DNA of 64,000 nucleotides from Oceanimonas baumannii (GCF_002245495.1 NZ_NQJF01000002.1:332018-396017), one strand, 5' to 3'. Shown: positions 27,427 to 37,282, counted from the stretch's first letter. The notes: generated by a model not told the origin, from the sequence alone. Made by a program: numbers and translations.

Positions 27427-28782
27427 TCAGCGGCTGATGCGATAGCAAGGCACGTAGGCCGAGCCGGGCAGTTTCATACGTTGCTGCTCCACAAACTGCC
27501 GTAGCAGCTTGTCCATCATCTTCATCAGGCGGGGATCGCCATTAATCAAAAACGGCCCTTTTTTCTCAATGGCATGCAGCCCGCTTTCCTTTACATTGCC
27601 CGCGACAATGCCGGAAAATGCCCGCCGCAGGTTGGCTGCCAGTTGCTGCGGGGCCTGATCCCAGTGCAGATTCAGGTTGGCCATACTTTCGTGATCTGGG
27701 TTAAAAGGCAGCTGGAATTCCGGCTCAACTTTCAATGACCAGTTAAAGGAGTAGGCATCGCCCACTGACTTGCGGTAATCCCGTACCATTGGCATGGTGG
27801 TTTTTATGCGGCGGGCGACTTCTGCCGGGTCATCAATAATAATTTCATACAGGCTCTGTGCATCCGGGCCCAGAGTACTGCCGATAAACTCATCAATACT
27901 GCGAAAATAATCAGCACTTTCTTTAGGGCCGGTGAGAATAATGGGCAGCGGCTGATTCCGGTTTTCCGGGTGCATCATAATGCCGAGGATATACAGAATT
28001 TCTTCTGCTGTGCCCACGCCACCTGGGAAAATAATAATGCCGTGGCCCAGGCGGACAAAGGCTTCCAGCCGCTTTTCAATATCCGGCAGAATCACCAGCT
28101 CGTTGACAATCGGGTTAGGTGGCTCGGCGGCAATAATGGAAGGCTCGGTCAGGCCGATATAACGGCTGCCGGTAACCCGCTGCTTGGCATGGCCGACGGC
28201 TGCTCCCTTCATGGGACCTTCCATGGCTCCCGGACCACAGCCGGTGCAAATATTCAGCTCGCGCAGCCCCAGCTCATTACCTACCTCACGGGTATACTGA
28301 TATTCCACCGGGCTGATGGAGTGCCCCCCCCAACAGACCACCAGATTAGGATCGGCTCCCGGGTTAATGGCTTTGGCATGACGTAAAATGGAAAATACCA
28401 GATCGGTGATATGCGTAGAGGCCGTTAAGTTAAACAGTGAGCTGGCCTGTAAATGGCTATTGACATAGATAATGTCCCGCAGTACAGAAAACAGATGGTC
28501 CTGAATGCTGCGTATAATTTCACCATCTACAAAAGCATGCTCGGGAGGGTTGAACAACTCCAGTTTAATACCCCGTTCACGGCGGATAACATTAATGTCA
28601 AAGTCTTTATAGCGTTCCAGTATTTCTTTGGAGCTGTCGGTTTTACTGCCGGAGTTAAGTACCGCTAAAGCACAATTTCTGAACAAATGATACAGACTGC
28701 CTGAAGCTGACTGCTTGAGGCGATCCACCTCCATTTGCGACAACAGATTCATGCTGCCAACCGGATTAATATGGGTGATCAT
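27427..28782 (-). CDS. ppnN: PpnN, pyrimidine/purine nucleotide 5'-monophosphate nucleosidase
   Basis: A 451-residue LOG-family enzyme that hydrolyses nucleoside monophosphates to base and ribose 5-phosphate; the E. coli homologue is controlled by (p)ppGpp. The N-terminal region ([20 protein letters not shown]) is near-identical in pattern to E. coli YgdH. The LOG motif [10 protein letters not shown] is present with a preceding [10 protein letters not shown], together with [16 protein letters not shown]. xni follows one base after its stop, probably in one transcript. Confidence 0.95.
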   Translation of the reverse strand: MITHINPVGSMNLLSQMEVDRLKQSASGSLYHLFRNCALAVLNSGSKTDSSKEILERYKDFDINVIRRERGIKLELFNPPEHAFVDGEIIRSIQDHLFSVLRDIIYVNSHLQASSLFNLTASTHITDLVFSILRHAKAINPGADPNLVVCWGGHSISPVEYQYTREVGNELGLRELNICTGCGPGAMEGPMKGAAVGHAKQRVTGSRYIGLTEPSIIAAEPPNPIVNELVILPDIEKRLEAFVRLGHGIIIFPGGVGTAEEILYILGIMMHPENRNQPLPIILTGPKESADYFRSIDEFIGSTLGPDAQSLYEIIIDDPAEVARRIKTTMPMVRDYRKSVGDAYSFNWSLKVEPEFQLPFNPDHESMANLNLHWDQAPQQLAANLRRAFSGIVAGNVKESGLHAIEKKGPFLINGDPRLMKMMDKLLRQFVEQQRMKLPGSAYVPCYRISR

Positions 28783-28811
28783 AATGTATCTCTGAGTTGT
28801 AATGAGCAGGC

Positions 28812-30317
28812 TCAGGCAATGACGAGCTGATTACGGCCTGCATTTTTTGCCCTGTAAAGGGCCTGATCGGCGCGTTCCAGAGCCGTGGTAATGGTGTCCC
28901 CGGGTTGTAACAGGGTGGCTCCTATAGAAACGGTGATGGTAACGCGCTCCTGTTTAAAGCTGAACGGGATGGCCTCAATTTTTTGGCGCAACTGATGTAA
29001 AGGCCGGTGCAATAATATCGGGTCAACATCCAGCATTAAAATGGCAAATTCTTCCCCGCCAAACCGGGCAATAAAGTCACTTTCTTTTAAACTGTTACGC
29101 AGTGTGCGGGCAATCAGGCGTAATGCCTTGTCGCCTGCCAGGTGGCCGTACTGGTCGTTAATTTTCTTAAAGAAATCCACATCCAACAGCACAATGCACA
29201 GCGGGCTTTGCGTTTTCTGCCAGCGCGCAAAGTCAACTTTCAGTCGTTCATCAAGCGCGGTCCGGTTATAAATCTGTGTAAGTCCGTCTATCATCAGCTT
29301 TTCATTCTGACTGGTAAGACGCCGCCGGTAGTCACTGGTCTGCTGTTTAAGTTTACCGACTTCATTTTCAAGTGATTCAAGCTGGCTTAACAGAGCAGCT
29401 TCTCGTTGCTGCAGCTGAGCATGTTGTTGCGCCACTGTTTTCAGGCCATTGAGGTGGGCAACGATGCTTTGTGCCAGTGATGTATCAAGGTGTCCGGACA
29501 AATGCCGGTCAATAGCATGGATCTCTTCTACCAGGCTGGCATCCTGAATCTGGCGGGCACTGACAATCCTCTTACCTTCACTGACCGAGGTCAGGCATTG
29601 TGTCTGCATGCTTTCCAGATTGTTATTCAGCCGCAGTAAAAAGCGGCTGGAAAGCTGACGTTCTAGACGGCTGCCTTCGATAACCAGCGCTATCAGCCGC
29701 AGGCAGTGGGCTGGCAGGTTGGTGTGGTCACTCTGTGCAAGCAGCAGTTGCTTAATGCTGTTAATTTCGTTGCCGACATCTCCGGTATAGCTCAGCTCAT
29801 CGATCAGGGTAAGTAAACGCTGACAGATTTCCTGTTGACGAGCACGCTCCTGCTGCCGCTGTTGTGCGCAAACAGAGACCGCCTGCTGGTAGCACTCCAG
29901 TAGGGGATAAAGGTAATAAATAATATGGCCATTACCCTCAAGCGCTGTAATCAGGCCGGACAACCGTTCTTCAGCGTAATCGGCTTCCTGTAAAAAATGT
30001 GCGGCCTGCAACAATTGCTCACGGCTTTGCTGCTGCTGCTCCTGCTGTTGTTGCTGATGGCGTTTCAAAAATGTCAGTTGTGCCTGCAGCGCATCAATTA
30101 GCGTCGCCTCATTGCTGTTCGATGCCTTATTGTGCGTGTGTGCAGGTGACAAGTTTCCGAGCAGCTTTTGCCATTGTACCCGCAGGCCATGGTTATCTTC
30201 CTGTCCGGAGAGCGCCCCGTCATCGGACAAACTGTGCTGCAGGCCATCACACAGGGTTTCCAGCGCTGTGATGGCAGATGGCAGATCCTTTAGCATCCAG
30301 AGATCATCATTATTCAT
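28812..30317 (-). CDS. Diguanylate cyclase with a long coiled-coil N-terminus
   Basis: A 501-residue cytoplasmic protein with no membrane helix. The N-terminal ~330 residues are helical and glutamine-rich (for example [13 protein letters not shown] around residue 90). The C-terminal GGDEF domain has [30 protein letters not shown] and an intact catalytic loop RFGGEEFAI. The inhibitory site position five residues upstream reads KESD instead of RxxD, so product inhibition may be altered. It would make c-di-GMP, which the LapD receptor further along the window could read. It is 26 bases downstream of the TPR gene, in the same direction. Confidence 0.9.
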   Translation of the reverse strand: MNNDDLWMLKDLPSAITALETLCDGLQHSLSDDGALSGQEDNHGLRVQWQKLLGNLSPAHTHNKASNSNEATLIDALQAQLTFLKRHQQQQQEQQQQSREQLLQAAHFLQEADYAEERLSGLITALEGNGHIIYYLYPLLECYQQAVSVCAQQRQQERARQQEICQRLLTLIDELSYTGDVGNEINSIKQLLLAQSDHTNLPAHCLRLIALVIEGSRLERQLSSRFLLRLNNNLESMQTQCLTSVSEGKRIVSARQIQDASLVEEIHAIDRHLSGHLDTSLAQSIVAHLNGLKTVAQQHAQLQQREAALLSQLESLENEVGKLKQQTSDYRRRLTSQNEKLMIDGLTQIYNRTALDERLKVDFARWQKTQSPLCIVLLDVDFFKKINDQYGHLAGDKALRLIARTLRNSLKESDFIARFGGEEFAILMLDVDPILLHRPLHQLRQKIEAIPFSFKQERVTITVSIGATLLQPGDTITTALERADQALYRAKNAGRNQLVIA

Positions 30318-30343
30318 TATTCACCATAAGGCTCTCACAGCGA

Positions 30344-32599
30344 CTATCCCTGATGTGTCGATGGTAACTCGGGTTGAAGTGCTTGCCAGTCAATTTGTTG
30401 TTTTTTATGAGAGCTGTTCACTTTTACCAGCCCTTTCATAATACCCTGAATGCAACAGCTGCGTACGTCACCGGTAAAAAAGGCTGCTTGCTGACAATCT
30501 ACAGCCACCAGTTCAACCCAAGCTGATTCCTGTGTAATTTCCGCCAGTTGTCGAGCACCGGCAAGCGCCAGGTAGAGAATATCGCCAAGGCGTAAATCGT
30601 CGAGCGCATTGGGTGCTTTGGGTAAAAACGGGTGTCCGATAATGCCGGTAAAAATGCGTCTGTCCAGTTCATACTGGCAAGGGAACTCGGCAAACATACG
30701 CTCCAGCGCGGTTAAAATGGGGGCCAATTCGGCAACTTCCTTTTGTGGAATCGCATAAATAAACTGACCATCACGCAGATCATAAAGCCGGGACCTGGGG
30801 TGAATGCGGCCACGCAGATAAGCTCCCAGTTGTTGTTGGATCTCGGTAGACTGTGCCAGTCCCAGCCGCTCCCTTAGACTGCTCATAAAGGGTACCTGCA
30901 ACAGCAGGTAATAAATCTTGTCATCAAAAGGCCGGGCCTGTTCTTCGTTCAGGTACCACTGTTCAGATCGTTGCTGCTGGCGGGCCATTTCCTTGGGCAG
31001 CCGTTGCATCAGTTTACGCCAGTTGGGCAGCCCGGTAAGGGGTTCAATTAATAAAGACTGTTGCAGCTCCTGATTTTGCCGCCACAGGCGGCGGCTGCGA
31101 ATATGGTTACGTAGCAGTCCATAAAGTAACAGTGGCGACAGCAGGCTCAGGCCTGCTGCCAGCAGAGCAAAGCGCTCCCTGTCCTGCAGTAGTTTTTCAC
31201 TGCGTCTGCCCAGTTCGCTTAGTTCGCGTTCTTGTTGCAGTTGTAATTCATTATCCTGAACCAGGCTCTGGGTTAGTAACCGATTAACATTAGTGGCTCG
31301 CTGGAAATAGGCATGCAGTGCTTTTTGATGTGTCAGCGCGGCGGCCATATTGCCACTTTGTTCAAACAGCTGTGCCAGCAAGCGGTGTGTTTCCATTAAT
31401 TTCACTACATCATCAAGCTGTTCAGCGATGATTCTCGCCCGTTCCAGTCGAAGCAGCGCCACACCATATTCTGTTTGTGCCAGGTGCATTTTGCCCAGTT
31501 GAATCAGTGTATCGGCCAGGTGAGGAAGATCGTGCGTACGTTCAAACCCGGTTCGAGCCAGATCCAGGTAGTGCTGGGCTTCCTTATAACTTCCCAGCCA
31601 GGAATAAGACTGACCGATCTCCAGATAAAGTGCTGCCATTTGCTCGGTATCGCCCTGGATTTTCACTAAATCCAGGGCATTAAAAAAGTATACCAGTGCC
31701 AGGTTGGCATCATTGCCGGCCCGGGTAACCCGGCCCAGGTTAAGCAGTGAGCTTATCAGCAGCGGGCTGTTACCCAGCTGTTCAAATTCGGTGGTGGACT
31801 GGTTGGCAAATTGCAGAGCTTTGTCGTTCTGGCCCAGGGCAGCATAAATGGCAGCCGTTTTTTTGGCGGCCAGGGCCTTAACATAAAACTGGCGGCGATC
31901 GCCCAGTACATCCAGGGTTTCCAGAAAATGGGAGAGTGCCAGTTCGTCCTGCTGCAATTGCAGATAGTAATCGCCCAACAAAAAGTTGGCCCACGACTGG
32001 TGCAGGGCATCATCCTGTTGCAATGCCTGCAGACGCACCTGTTCTAATAGCTGACGGGCTTCATCGTAACGGTGCCGGTACATCAGCAGGGTTGCCTGCA
32101 GCAACTGCAGATCCCCCATCAGCGTCAGGTCGGATGGCAGAATGGCCTTCTGGGCTTCATCCAGCAAGGTCTGCGCCTGATCCACATGCTCGCTGGCCAG
32201 GGCCAGTTTGGCTTTTATCAGCAGGGCTGTGACCAGTGCATCGGACTGACGGTGCCGTCGGGCCAGGCTGATAGCCTGGTTAATACTGGCATCGGCGGTC
32301 AGTAACTGGTCGTCGTTGGCCTGACACAAGGCCTGCAGCTGCCATGCGGTAAAGGTCTGTCCCCGGGTACGGTAGCGTTTGGCCTGCTCCAGTTTGTCCA
32401 GCTCCTGCCGGGAGTTGAACATGGAGGCCGGCTTGGCTTCTTTACGTTGCAGAAAGAAGTGAGTAAGTGCCACGCATTCACCGGGCCGGCTCAGCATAAG
32501 TCGCCGGGCCCGCTGCAGTTCAGCGGGCTCAGGTTGGTAAGATGACAGCGGCGGTGCGCCCGCCAGATGTGACACCAGAACGGCGACAGACAGAATCAC
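30344..32599 (-). CDS. TPR-repeat membrane protein with a degenerate GGDEF domain
   Basis: A 751-residue protein. A hydrophobic N-terminus (signal-like, ending near AGAPP) is followed by about ten TPR-type repeats (residues 90-440, for example MAALYLEIGQSYSWLGSYKEA). A coiled coil (450-475) and one membrane helix (FALLAAGLSLLSPLLLYGLL) come next. The C-terminal domain opens like a diguanylate cyclase (LIEPLTGLPNWRKLM), but the active-site loop reads LRDGQFIYA in place of GGDEF, so it is probably catalytically dead and may bind a nucleotide or partner. The only in-frame start I see is GTG 32599, without a Shine-Dalgarno site, so the N-terminus is uncertain. Likely co-transcribed with the cyclase gene. 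Confidence 0.78.
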   Translation of the reverse strand: MILSVAVLVSHLAGAPPLSSYQPEPAELQRARRLMLSRPGECVALTHFFLQRKEAKPASMFNSRQELDKLEQAKRYRTRGQTFTAWQLQALCQANDDQLLTADASINQAISLARRHRQSDALVTALLIKAKLALASEHVDQAQTLLDEAQKAILPSDLTLMGDLQLLQATLLMYRHRYDEARQLLEQVRLQALQQDDALHQSWANFLLGDYYLQLQQDELALSHFLETLDVLGDRRQFYVKALAAKKTAAIYAALGQNDKALQFANQSTTEFEQLGNSPLLISSLLNLGRVTRAGNDANLALVYFFNALDLVKIQGDTEQMAALYLEIGQSYSWLGSYKEAQHYLDLARTGFERTHDLPHLADTLIQLGKMHLAQTEYGVALLRLERARIIAEQLDDVVKLMETHRLLAQLFEQSGNMAAALTHQKALHAYFQRATNVNRLLTQSLVQDNELQLQQERELSELGRRSEKLLQDRERFALLAAGLSLLSPLLLYGLLRNHIRSRRLWRQNQELQQSLLIEPLTGLPNWRKLMQRLPKEMARQQQRSEQWYLNEEQARPFDDKIYYLLLQVPFMSSLRERLGLAQSTEIQQQLGAYLRGRIHPRSRLYDLRDGQFIYAIPQKEVAELAPILTALERMFAEFPCQYELDRRIFTGIIGHPFLPKAPNALDDLRLGDILYLALAGARQLAEITQESAWVELVAVDCQQAAFFTGDVRSCCIQGIMKGLVKVNSSHKKQQIDWQALQPELPSTHQG

Positions 32600-32682
32600 A
32601 ATAATCGATACCGAAAAAACCGGGCCAGTAGCGCAGTTTACGAAGCCCGCCTGCCCACGTCCAGCCTTGCCGGTTTAACAAG

Positions 32683-33534
32683 TTACTGACGCAGCAAACG
32701 AACGTTAGCGGCCTTGCCGGCAACATTGCTGCGATAGGGGTTAATATCCAACCCACCCCGGCGGGTGTAGCGGGCATACACGGTCAGCTCGCTGGGTTTG
32801 CAGTGTTGCATAATATCCATAAAAATCCGTTCTACGCACTGCTCGTGAAATTCGTTATGCTGGCGAAAACCCACCAGGTAGCGCAGCAAGGCATCTTCCC
32901 GAATGCGCGGCCCCTGGTAACGGATCATCACGCTGCCCCAGTCGGGCTGGCCGGTTACCAGACAGTTGGACTTGAGCAAATGGGAGTGCAGGGTTTCGCA
33001 CACTTCTTCGGTGTCTGTGGCATTGGCCAGCAGATCCGGTACCGGCTGATAATGCTCAATATCAATATCCAGCTGATCAATGCAGTGGCCGGGCAGGCGG
33101 CCAAACTGAGCCGGTGCCATCTGCAGCTCGTAGAGTTTGACCATCACCTTGCCATCGGCGCAGGCGGACAGATCCCGGGCCAGGGTTTCTTCCACGGCGG
33201 TCAGGCTTTCAAAGCGGCTCTGGTTAAAACTGTTCAGGTACAGTTTGAATGACTTTGATTCAATCAGATGGGTACTGGTGGCCGGCACCCGCACTTCACC
33301 CATGGCTACCACCGGCTTCCCTCTGGCATTCAGCCATGACAGCTCATAGAGATTCCATAAATCTTCACCGGAAAAGGGCAGGGCATCGGCCTGTAGCCCC
33401 AGATCATCACGGTTCAGACTGCGGGGCACGGCCTGCAGCTGCCCCGGATCATATTCGCTGACGTAGCTGCTCTGTTTGCCTAACTCCAGCCCCGCCAGGG
33501 AATCACTGTGCTGATATTTTTGCTCTGGTGTCAT
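32683..33534 (-). CDS. queF: QueF, NADPH-dependent 7-cyano-7-deazaguanine reductase
   Basis: A 283-residue bimodular T-fold enzyme of queuosine synthesis reducing preQ0 to preQ1. The QueF motif is [14 protein letters not shown]. The catalytic Cys is in [16 protein letters not shown], and [13 protein letters not shown] and [14 protein letters not shown] follow. I chose ATG 33534 ([20 protein letters not shown]), which gives nearly the E. coli length (282); ATG 33567 and 33609 would extend it. It is divergent from syd, as in E. coli. Confidence 0.94.
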   Translation of the reverse strand: MTPEQKYQHSDSLAGLELGKQSSYVSEYDPGQLQAVPRSLNRDDLGLQADALPFSGEDLWNLYELSWLNARGKPVVAMGEVRVPATSTHLIESKSFKLYLNSFNQSRFESLTAVEETLARDLSACADGKVMVKLYELQMAPAQFGRLPGHCIDQLDIDIEHYQPVPDLLANATDTEEVCETLHSHLLKSNCLVTGQPDWGSVMIRYQGPRIREDALLRYLVGFRQHNEFHEQCVERIFMDIMQHCKPSELTVYARYTRRGGLDINPYRSNVAGKAANVRLLRQ

Positions 33535-33607
33535 TTGAATGTCCGGTTGGTAGAATGGGGCTTTCATGTTGTATACATTGCTAAAGACATTATTGTGAGG
33601 GTTTGCC

Positions 33608-34165
33608 ATGCAGAATCAAGTGGTGACGGCACTGGCCGCCCTGTTTGAGCGTTATCAAAGGAACTATGGTCAGCCGCTGGCCGAACATGATCCCGGTGAG
33701 CCATCTCCTGCAGGGCAACTGCCGGCACACCAGGGCAAGGTAGCCTGGCATCCTTATACCCGAGCAGAGCCGGGCTCTTTTGACAACCTGGCACAGGCGC
33801 TGAATATGCCGGTGCATCCGTCGCTGCCGGCGTTGTTCGGGCATTATTACGCCGGCCATTTACCCCTGTGTTACAAGGGAATGTTTATTACCTTGCTGCA
33901 GCCCTGGAATGACGCTGATTTTGAGCGGTTGCAGCAAAATCAGATCGGCCATCAGCTGATGCAGCAGAAACTGAAGCTGCCAGCCACCTGGTTTATTGCT
34001 ACCTGCCGCGATGAACGCCGGCTGATTACCCTGGACAATGTCAGCGGAGCCGTGCTGCTGGAACGCCTGGGGCAGGGGGCTATCGGCACTCTGGCTCCGG
34101 ATCTGGCCACTTTTTTGCACCGGGCCGAACCGGTGGGGCCGCATGCATATCATTTAACGCCGTAG
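33608..34165 (+). CDS. syd: Syd, SecY-interacting protein
   Basis: A 185-residue cytoplasmic protein of the Syd family, which binds SecY and is thought to check the proper assembly of the Sec translocon. It shares the family pattern [28 protein letters not shown] and [15 protein letters not shown]. The length and the divergent neighbour queF match E. coli. Confidence 0.92.
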   Translation: MQNQVVTALAALFERYQRNYGQPLAEHDPGEPSPAGQLPAHQGKVAWHPYTRAEPGSFDNLAQALNMPVHPSLPALFGHYYAGHLPLCYKGMFITLLQPWNDADFERLQQNQIGHQLMQQKLKLPATWFIATCRDERRLITLDNVSGAVLLERLGQGAIGTLAPDLATFLHRAEPVGPHAYHLTP

Positions 34166-34186
34166 CCCCGTTGCATCCGGAGCTAC
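34162..34186. terminator. Hairpin between convergent syd and the DUF2310 gene
   Basis: GTAGCCCCG-TTGCATC-CGGAGCTAC forms a 9-bp stem with one G-U pair and a 7-base loop, overlapping the syd stop and ending in ATTTAAA. It is a plausible bidirectional terminator. Confidence 0.5.
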
Positions 34187-34956
34187 GATTTAAAGTCCCA
34201 CGACAGATTCGACACCAGCCGGCAGGGCTCGCAGAAAAAGTCAAAAATATCGTGCAGCGGTGCGTCCAGGTGCCAGTGGTCGCCGCAACCGGGGCAGTGG
34301 CGGGCCTGCTCTGCGGACAGGCTGTCGCCACCCACCCGGTATAAATAATAAAAAGTAGGGACTTTGGTTAAATACTCGATGCGTTTGGCCAGATCCCGGC
34401 CCCGGCGGCTGAGCAGGCTGGTGGGTGATGAAATCTCTTCCACGGCGGCATGCTCCAGAATGGAGCCGTTCATCTGCAGCTGATCACAGGCTTCCCAGTC
34501 TTCCTGCCATTTTAATACCTGCTTAAAATCCCCGTTGGCCACGGCCGGAATGCGATAAAGCGGTATGGGAGAGAAATGTTCACCACAGCGCAGGGGTGAG
34601 CAGGTATGCAGATAGCTGGTGTACAGTATCTGCCACCCTGGCGTGTGCGTTTCATCGGTGGTATCGGAATTCAGGTCCGGCCCGCGGGTGGTGACTTTCG
34701 GGCTGGTCAGCCCGGCCTGGTGTAACTGTTCAATGGCCAGCTCCACCTGGCGGCTGTTGTGGCGCGGGTGCAGGCTGTCCTGCTCGGGACACACAACCCG
34801 GCTGATCAGCCAGCCCTGATAAATGGCCGTTGGAAATTCCCGGCCAATAATCTGGCCGTTATAGCGCAGCGCGTCCAGCAACTGACGAATGGCCTGCTCG
34901 GCCCCGGACAGCTGTGTGTCCTGATAACAATCAAACTGAAGTTCACATACCCACAT
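34183..34956 (-). CDS. Zinc-ribbon protein, DUF2310 family
   Basis: A 257-residue cytoplasmic protein. Near the C-terminus a zinc-ribbon is visible as CPGCGDHWHL followed by FFCEPCR, two CxxC pairs. Upstream features include the pattern YTSYLHTCSPLRCGEHFSPI. The family (DUF2310, 'Zn-ribbon-containing') is widespread in Vibrio and Shewanella relatives; the function is unknown. It is followed on the same strand by nothing but the convergent syd, and its start abuts the stop of the 91-residue gene. Confidence 0.82.
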   Translation of the reverse strand: MWVCELQFDCYQDTQLSGAEQAIRQLLDALRYNGQIIGREFPTAIYQGWLISRVVCPEQDSLHPRHNSRQVELAIEQLHQAGLTSPKVTTRGPDLNSDTTDETHTPGWQILYTSYLHTCSPLRCGEHFSPIPLYRIPAVANGDFKQVLKWQEDWEACDQLQMNGSILEHAAVEEISSPTSLLSRRGRDLAKRIEYLTKVPTFYYLYRVGGDSLSAEQARHCPGCGDHWHLDAPLHDIFDFFCEPCRLVSNLSWDFKS

Positions 34957-35231
34957 CAGACACCGGACTCCTCAAGGCGTGCCAGCCGAGCTTCCAGCAT
35001 GCGCACTTTCTCTTCCAGCGCCAGCAGGCGCTGCTCGGGGGATTGTTCGGACGACGTCTCTGCCGGGGCTGCTGTCGGCAGTGATTCTGGCGCACTACGA
35101 TAGCGGTTGACCAGGCTGATCAGCTCAGCCATGTTAACCGGGCCCGACAAGCGGGCCCGTACTGTGGCGGTGGTCACCGCCTTGCCTTCGGCGGCGAGGC
35201 GATGAATAACATCAATAATAGGTTGCGACAT
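34956..35231 (-). CDS. Small helical/coiled-coil protein, possible DNA-binding N-terminus
   Basis: A 91-residue protein. Its N-terminal part (VIHRLAAEGKAVTTATVRAR, then LSGPVNMAELISLVNRY) resembles the small winged-helix of KfrA-like or replication-associated proteins. A Ser/Glu-rich linker and a C-terminal coiled coil (LLALEEKVRMLEARLARLEE) follow. It overlaps the DUF2310 start by one base and is probably co-transcribed. The name and function are unknown; the DNA-binding idea is inference. Confidence 0.75.
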   Translation of the reverse strand: MSQPIIDVIHRLAAEGKAVTTATVRARLSGPVNMAELISLVNRYRSAPESLPTAAPAETSSEQSPEQRLLALEEKVRMLEARLARLEESGV

Positions 35232-35245
35232 GCAAACTCCGTAAA

Positions 35246-35473
35246 TTACCTCAGACTGGCATTCAGCTGATCGATCACCTCAGCCCAGTCTGAATCCTCC
35301 TGCAGTCCTTCTTTTAAAAATGTTGCCTGAGCATTGTTCCAGAAGGGGGCATTAACCAGCTCCATCTCTGGTGGCAGCTTGTGCTGTTGCAGAAAGTGCT
35401 CAATACCTTTATGGCTGGCATCCAGCCCTAACTGTTCAAACAATTCACTGAATGGATGAATCATATGTTCCAT
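35246..35473 (-). CDS. DUF2789 small protein
   Basis: A 75-residue acidic protein with the DUF2789 pattern HPFSELFEQLGLDASHKGIEHFL, split here as FSELFEQLGLD and IEHFLQQHKL, and FWNNAQATFLKEGLQEDSDWA. It is frequent in aquatic gammaproteobacteria; no function is known. The start is set by an excellent AGGAGGAAGAT ribosome site upstream of ATG 35473. Confidence 0.82.
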   Translation of the reverse strand: MEHMIHPFSELFEQLGLDASHKGIEHFLQQHKLPPEMELVNAPFWNNAQATFLKEGLQEDSDWAEVIDQLNASLR

Positions 35474-35540
35474 ATCTTCCTCCTGTAGGCCCGAGTTGAT
35501 TCGGGCAAACCGTGCCTGCTTTCTTAATCGCCATTCTTGC

Positions 35541-35664
35541 TCGTTTAGTAGTCATTCCCGCGCAGGCGGGAATCCATTCCTCAGACAGCGCTGTTGATTG
35601 AGAATGTGCACGTCTGCCCTGGGCTCCCGTCTTCACGGGAGCGACGAGATTTCGCCACTCTCAC
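35541..35664 (+). repeat. 124-base intergenic repeat, copy 1
   Basis: First unit of a tandem pair in the 391-base gap between the DUF2789 and DUF3301 genes, which otherwise holds nothing recognisable. It contains hairpin A (ATTCCCGC-GCAG-GCGGGAAT, 35554-35573), a conserved spacer (CTCAGACAGCGCTG..., GTGCACGTCTGCCCTGGG) and hairpin B (GCTCCCGT-CTTC-ACGGGAGC, 35623-35642). Hairpin A fits the pattern ATTCCC-N8-GGGAAT, known from Neisseria as dRS3. Confidence 0.85.
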
Positions 35665-35835
35665 TCGTTTAGTCGTCATTCCCGCGCAGGCGGGAATCCA
35701 TTCCTCAGACAGCGCTGCTGATTGAGAATGTGCACGTCTGCCCTGGGCTCCTGTCCCCGTCTTCACGGGGATGACGTTTCTTCACGGGAGCGACGAAATC
35801 TTGTCATTCCGGCCTCCGAGCCGGAATCCATTGGC
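35665..35835 (+). repeat. 124-base intergenic repeat, copy 2 with terminal extension
   Basis: Second unit, starting exactly 124 bases after the first. Its 3' half carries an extra ~30-base segment (CCCCGTCTTCACGGGG plus ATGACGTTTCTTC) and ends in a different hairpin, ATTCCGGC-CTCCGA-GCCGGAAT (35806-35827). The same extended ending is found in the second array at 38.6 kb, so the two-unit array appears to move or copy as a block. Confidence 0.8.
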
Positions 35836-35864
35836 CGGCGGCAACAGCCAACACCACTTACAGT

Positions 35865-36167
35865 TTACAGCTCCCCGAAGGGGTCTTCCCGCAGCACCGG
35901 CACTGATACTTCCATCACCTTCAGGCCGCAGAGCCACAATTCACCTTCATTATGCTGCATGCCATCGTGGCTGAACTCAAAACGGAAATGAGCCAGCAGC
36001 CGACCCTTGCGCAGACAAAACCGGTAACGGTACACGCTCAGCAGCTGAAACTGCTGGCGCTTGCAGTAATGTACCAGCCAGCGGTTGGCAAATTCGCTCT
36101 GGCGACGCAGCTGCCACACGCTGGCACCCAGCACAAACAGGGCCAGCAAGCCCAGCAGCTCAGCCAT
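35865..36167 (-). CDS. DUF3301 small membrane protein
   Basis: A 100-residue protein with one N-terminal membrane helix (LLGLLALFVLGASVW) and a basic cytoplasmic domain (RYRFCLRKGRLLAHFRFEFS), typical of DUF3301. The function is unknown. Start ATG 36167 lies inside the end of the DUF3549 gene (8-base overlap), so the two are co-translated; a longer start at 36191 would precede the helix with polar residues. Confidence 0.82.
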   Translation of the reverse strand: MAELLGLLALFVLGASVWQLRRQSEFANRWLVHYCKRQQFQLLSVYRYRFCLRKGRLLAHFRFEFSHDGMQHNEGELWLCGLKVMEVSVPVLREDPFGEL

Positions 36168-37194
36168 GGGTGGCCGCAAACAAATTGCCAAAGGCCTGCT
36201 TGAGTGGAGCAGGTAACTCCGGATTATGCAAATTGGCCAGGATCAGCGGGCGCAGGGCCGGCACCGATACCAGCTCGGCAAACAGGCCGTTAAACAGTTC
36301 GCCATGCTGGTCGGCCAGCAGGGTTAAATATTGCAGCAGCAGGGCTTCGTCGGTCAGATCTTGCCACAGGCGAGCTGCCATGGTCAGCAGCAGCGGCTGG
36401 CCCGGTTGCAGAGACATCAGGCTGGAAAGCTTGGCACTGCGCGCCTTGAACGGGGCGCAACCGGCCGTGGCGCGCAACAGCAGGGCAATGCGTTCTTCAT
36501 TGGGCTCCTGGCGTTCCTGCTCGGCGCTTACCGCCTCAATCATGGCTTTGGCCAGCGGCGCGGGCAGAGGGTGATGTTCGCATTGGGTCAGCAGTGCCTG
36601 TTGCACCGGCTCCGGCAATTGCCACAGATGCTGCTGCACGGTGTTGGCCAGGGCAGTATCGCTATGCAGCCGGGCAGCCACATCCGCCAGTCCTTGCAGG
36701 CCGAGTTGTTGCCAGTGCTGGCTGGCCGGCGTAGTTAAGTAATCAACCGCTCCCTGATAATAAGCCGAAGGCGCATGCTTCAGCGCCAGACTAAGGCGGG
36801 CATGAAACGCCGCCAGCTTGTCTTGTGCCGGCTGGAAGGTAAACGGGGTGTCTGCCAGCTGTTGCTGTTGTTCATCGGTCAGCGGGGCATGTATATCCCC
36901 CCCCAGCTGCTCCACCAGAGCGGACAGAAAATGCTTTACCGCGGCATTGTTAAACAAACCGCGTTCATCCAGGGGGATTTTTAAAAACCACACATAAGGC
37001 TGGCCGCCGTTTTGCTGCCAGTAGCAGACGGCGAGCCAGGCATGGCGCTGCAAGGGCCAGGGGTAGGGACGGCGGCCAGCTTCGATGGCGGCAAAGTCGC
37101 TCTGCTCCAGGGGCTGCAGCCGCCGGCCCAGGTCGAACAGCCGAAAATCGGTGCCGGCCTGAGTTAAAAATTCACTGAGAGTGTCTATTTGCAT
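36160..37194 (-). CDS. DUF3549 family protein
   Basis: A 344-residue cytoplasmic protein that matches DUF3549 in its opening (DTLSEFLTQAGTDFRLFDLG, then RRLQPLEQSDFAAIEAG) and in WFLKIPLDERGL. The C-terminal two thirds are helical and rich in Leu, Ala and Gln. The function is unknown; the genomic link to DUF3301 and, on the other strand, to yqcC-truC-yqcA is conserved in related gammaproteobacteria as far as I recall. Confidence 0.82.
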   Translation of the reverse strand: MQIDTLSEFLTQAGTDFRLFDLGRRLQPLEQSDFAAIEAGRRPYPWPLQRHAWLAVCYWQQNGGQPYVWFLKIPLDERGLFNNAAVKHFLSALVEQLGGDIHAPLTDEQQQQLADTPFTFQPAQDKLAAFHARLSLALKHAPSAYYQGAVDYLTTPASQHWQQLGLQGLADVAARLHSDTALANTVQQHLWQLPEPVQQALLTQCEHHPLPAPLAKAMIEAVSAEQERQEPNEERIALLLRATAGCAPFKARSAKLSSLMSLQPGQPLLLTMAARLWQDLTDEALLLQYLTLLADQHGELFNGLFAELVSVPALRPLILANLHNPELPAPLKQAFGNLFAATHG

Positions 37195-37282
37195 CGGATC
37201 CTCCTGTCTGCAGAGGCGAATTATAGGGAGTAGAAAGCCGGGATGGTATAGTAGCGGGCAGTTTTAAAGAGGAGTTTGCTGC

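Noticed and set aside
30020..30062. CTG/CAG-rich stretch resembling a microsatellite in the diguanylate cyclase gene
   Set aside because: The codons are mixed CAG/CAA and encode a Gln-rich coiled coil. It is a coding low-complexity segment, not a pure repeat likely to slip.
35581..35766. Open frames across the 124-base repeats (about 60-77 residues, for example MKTGTGAQGRRAHSQ on the minus strand)
   Set aside because: They recur in each repeat copy because the repeat has no stops in that frame. They have no ribosome-binding sites, and the hairpins explain the conservation better than a protein would.
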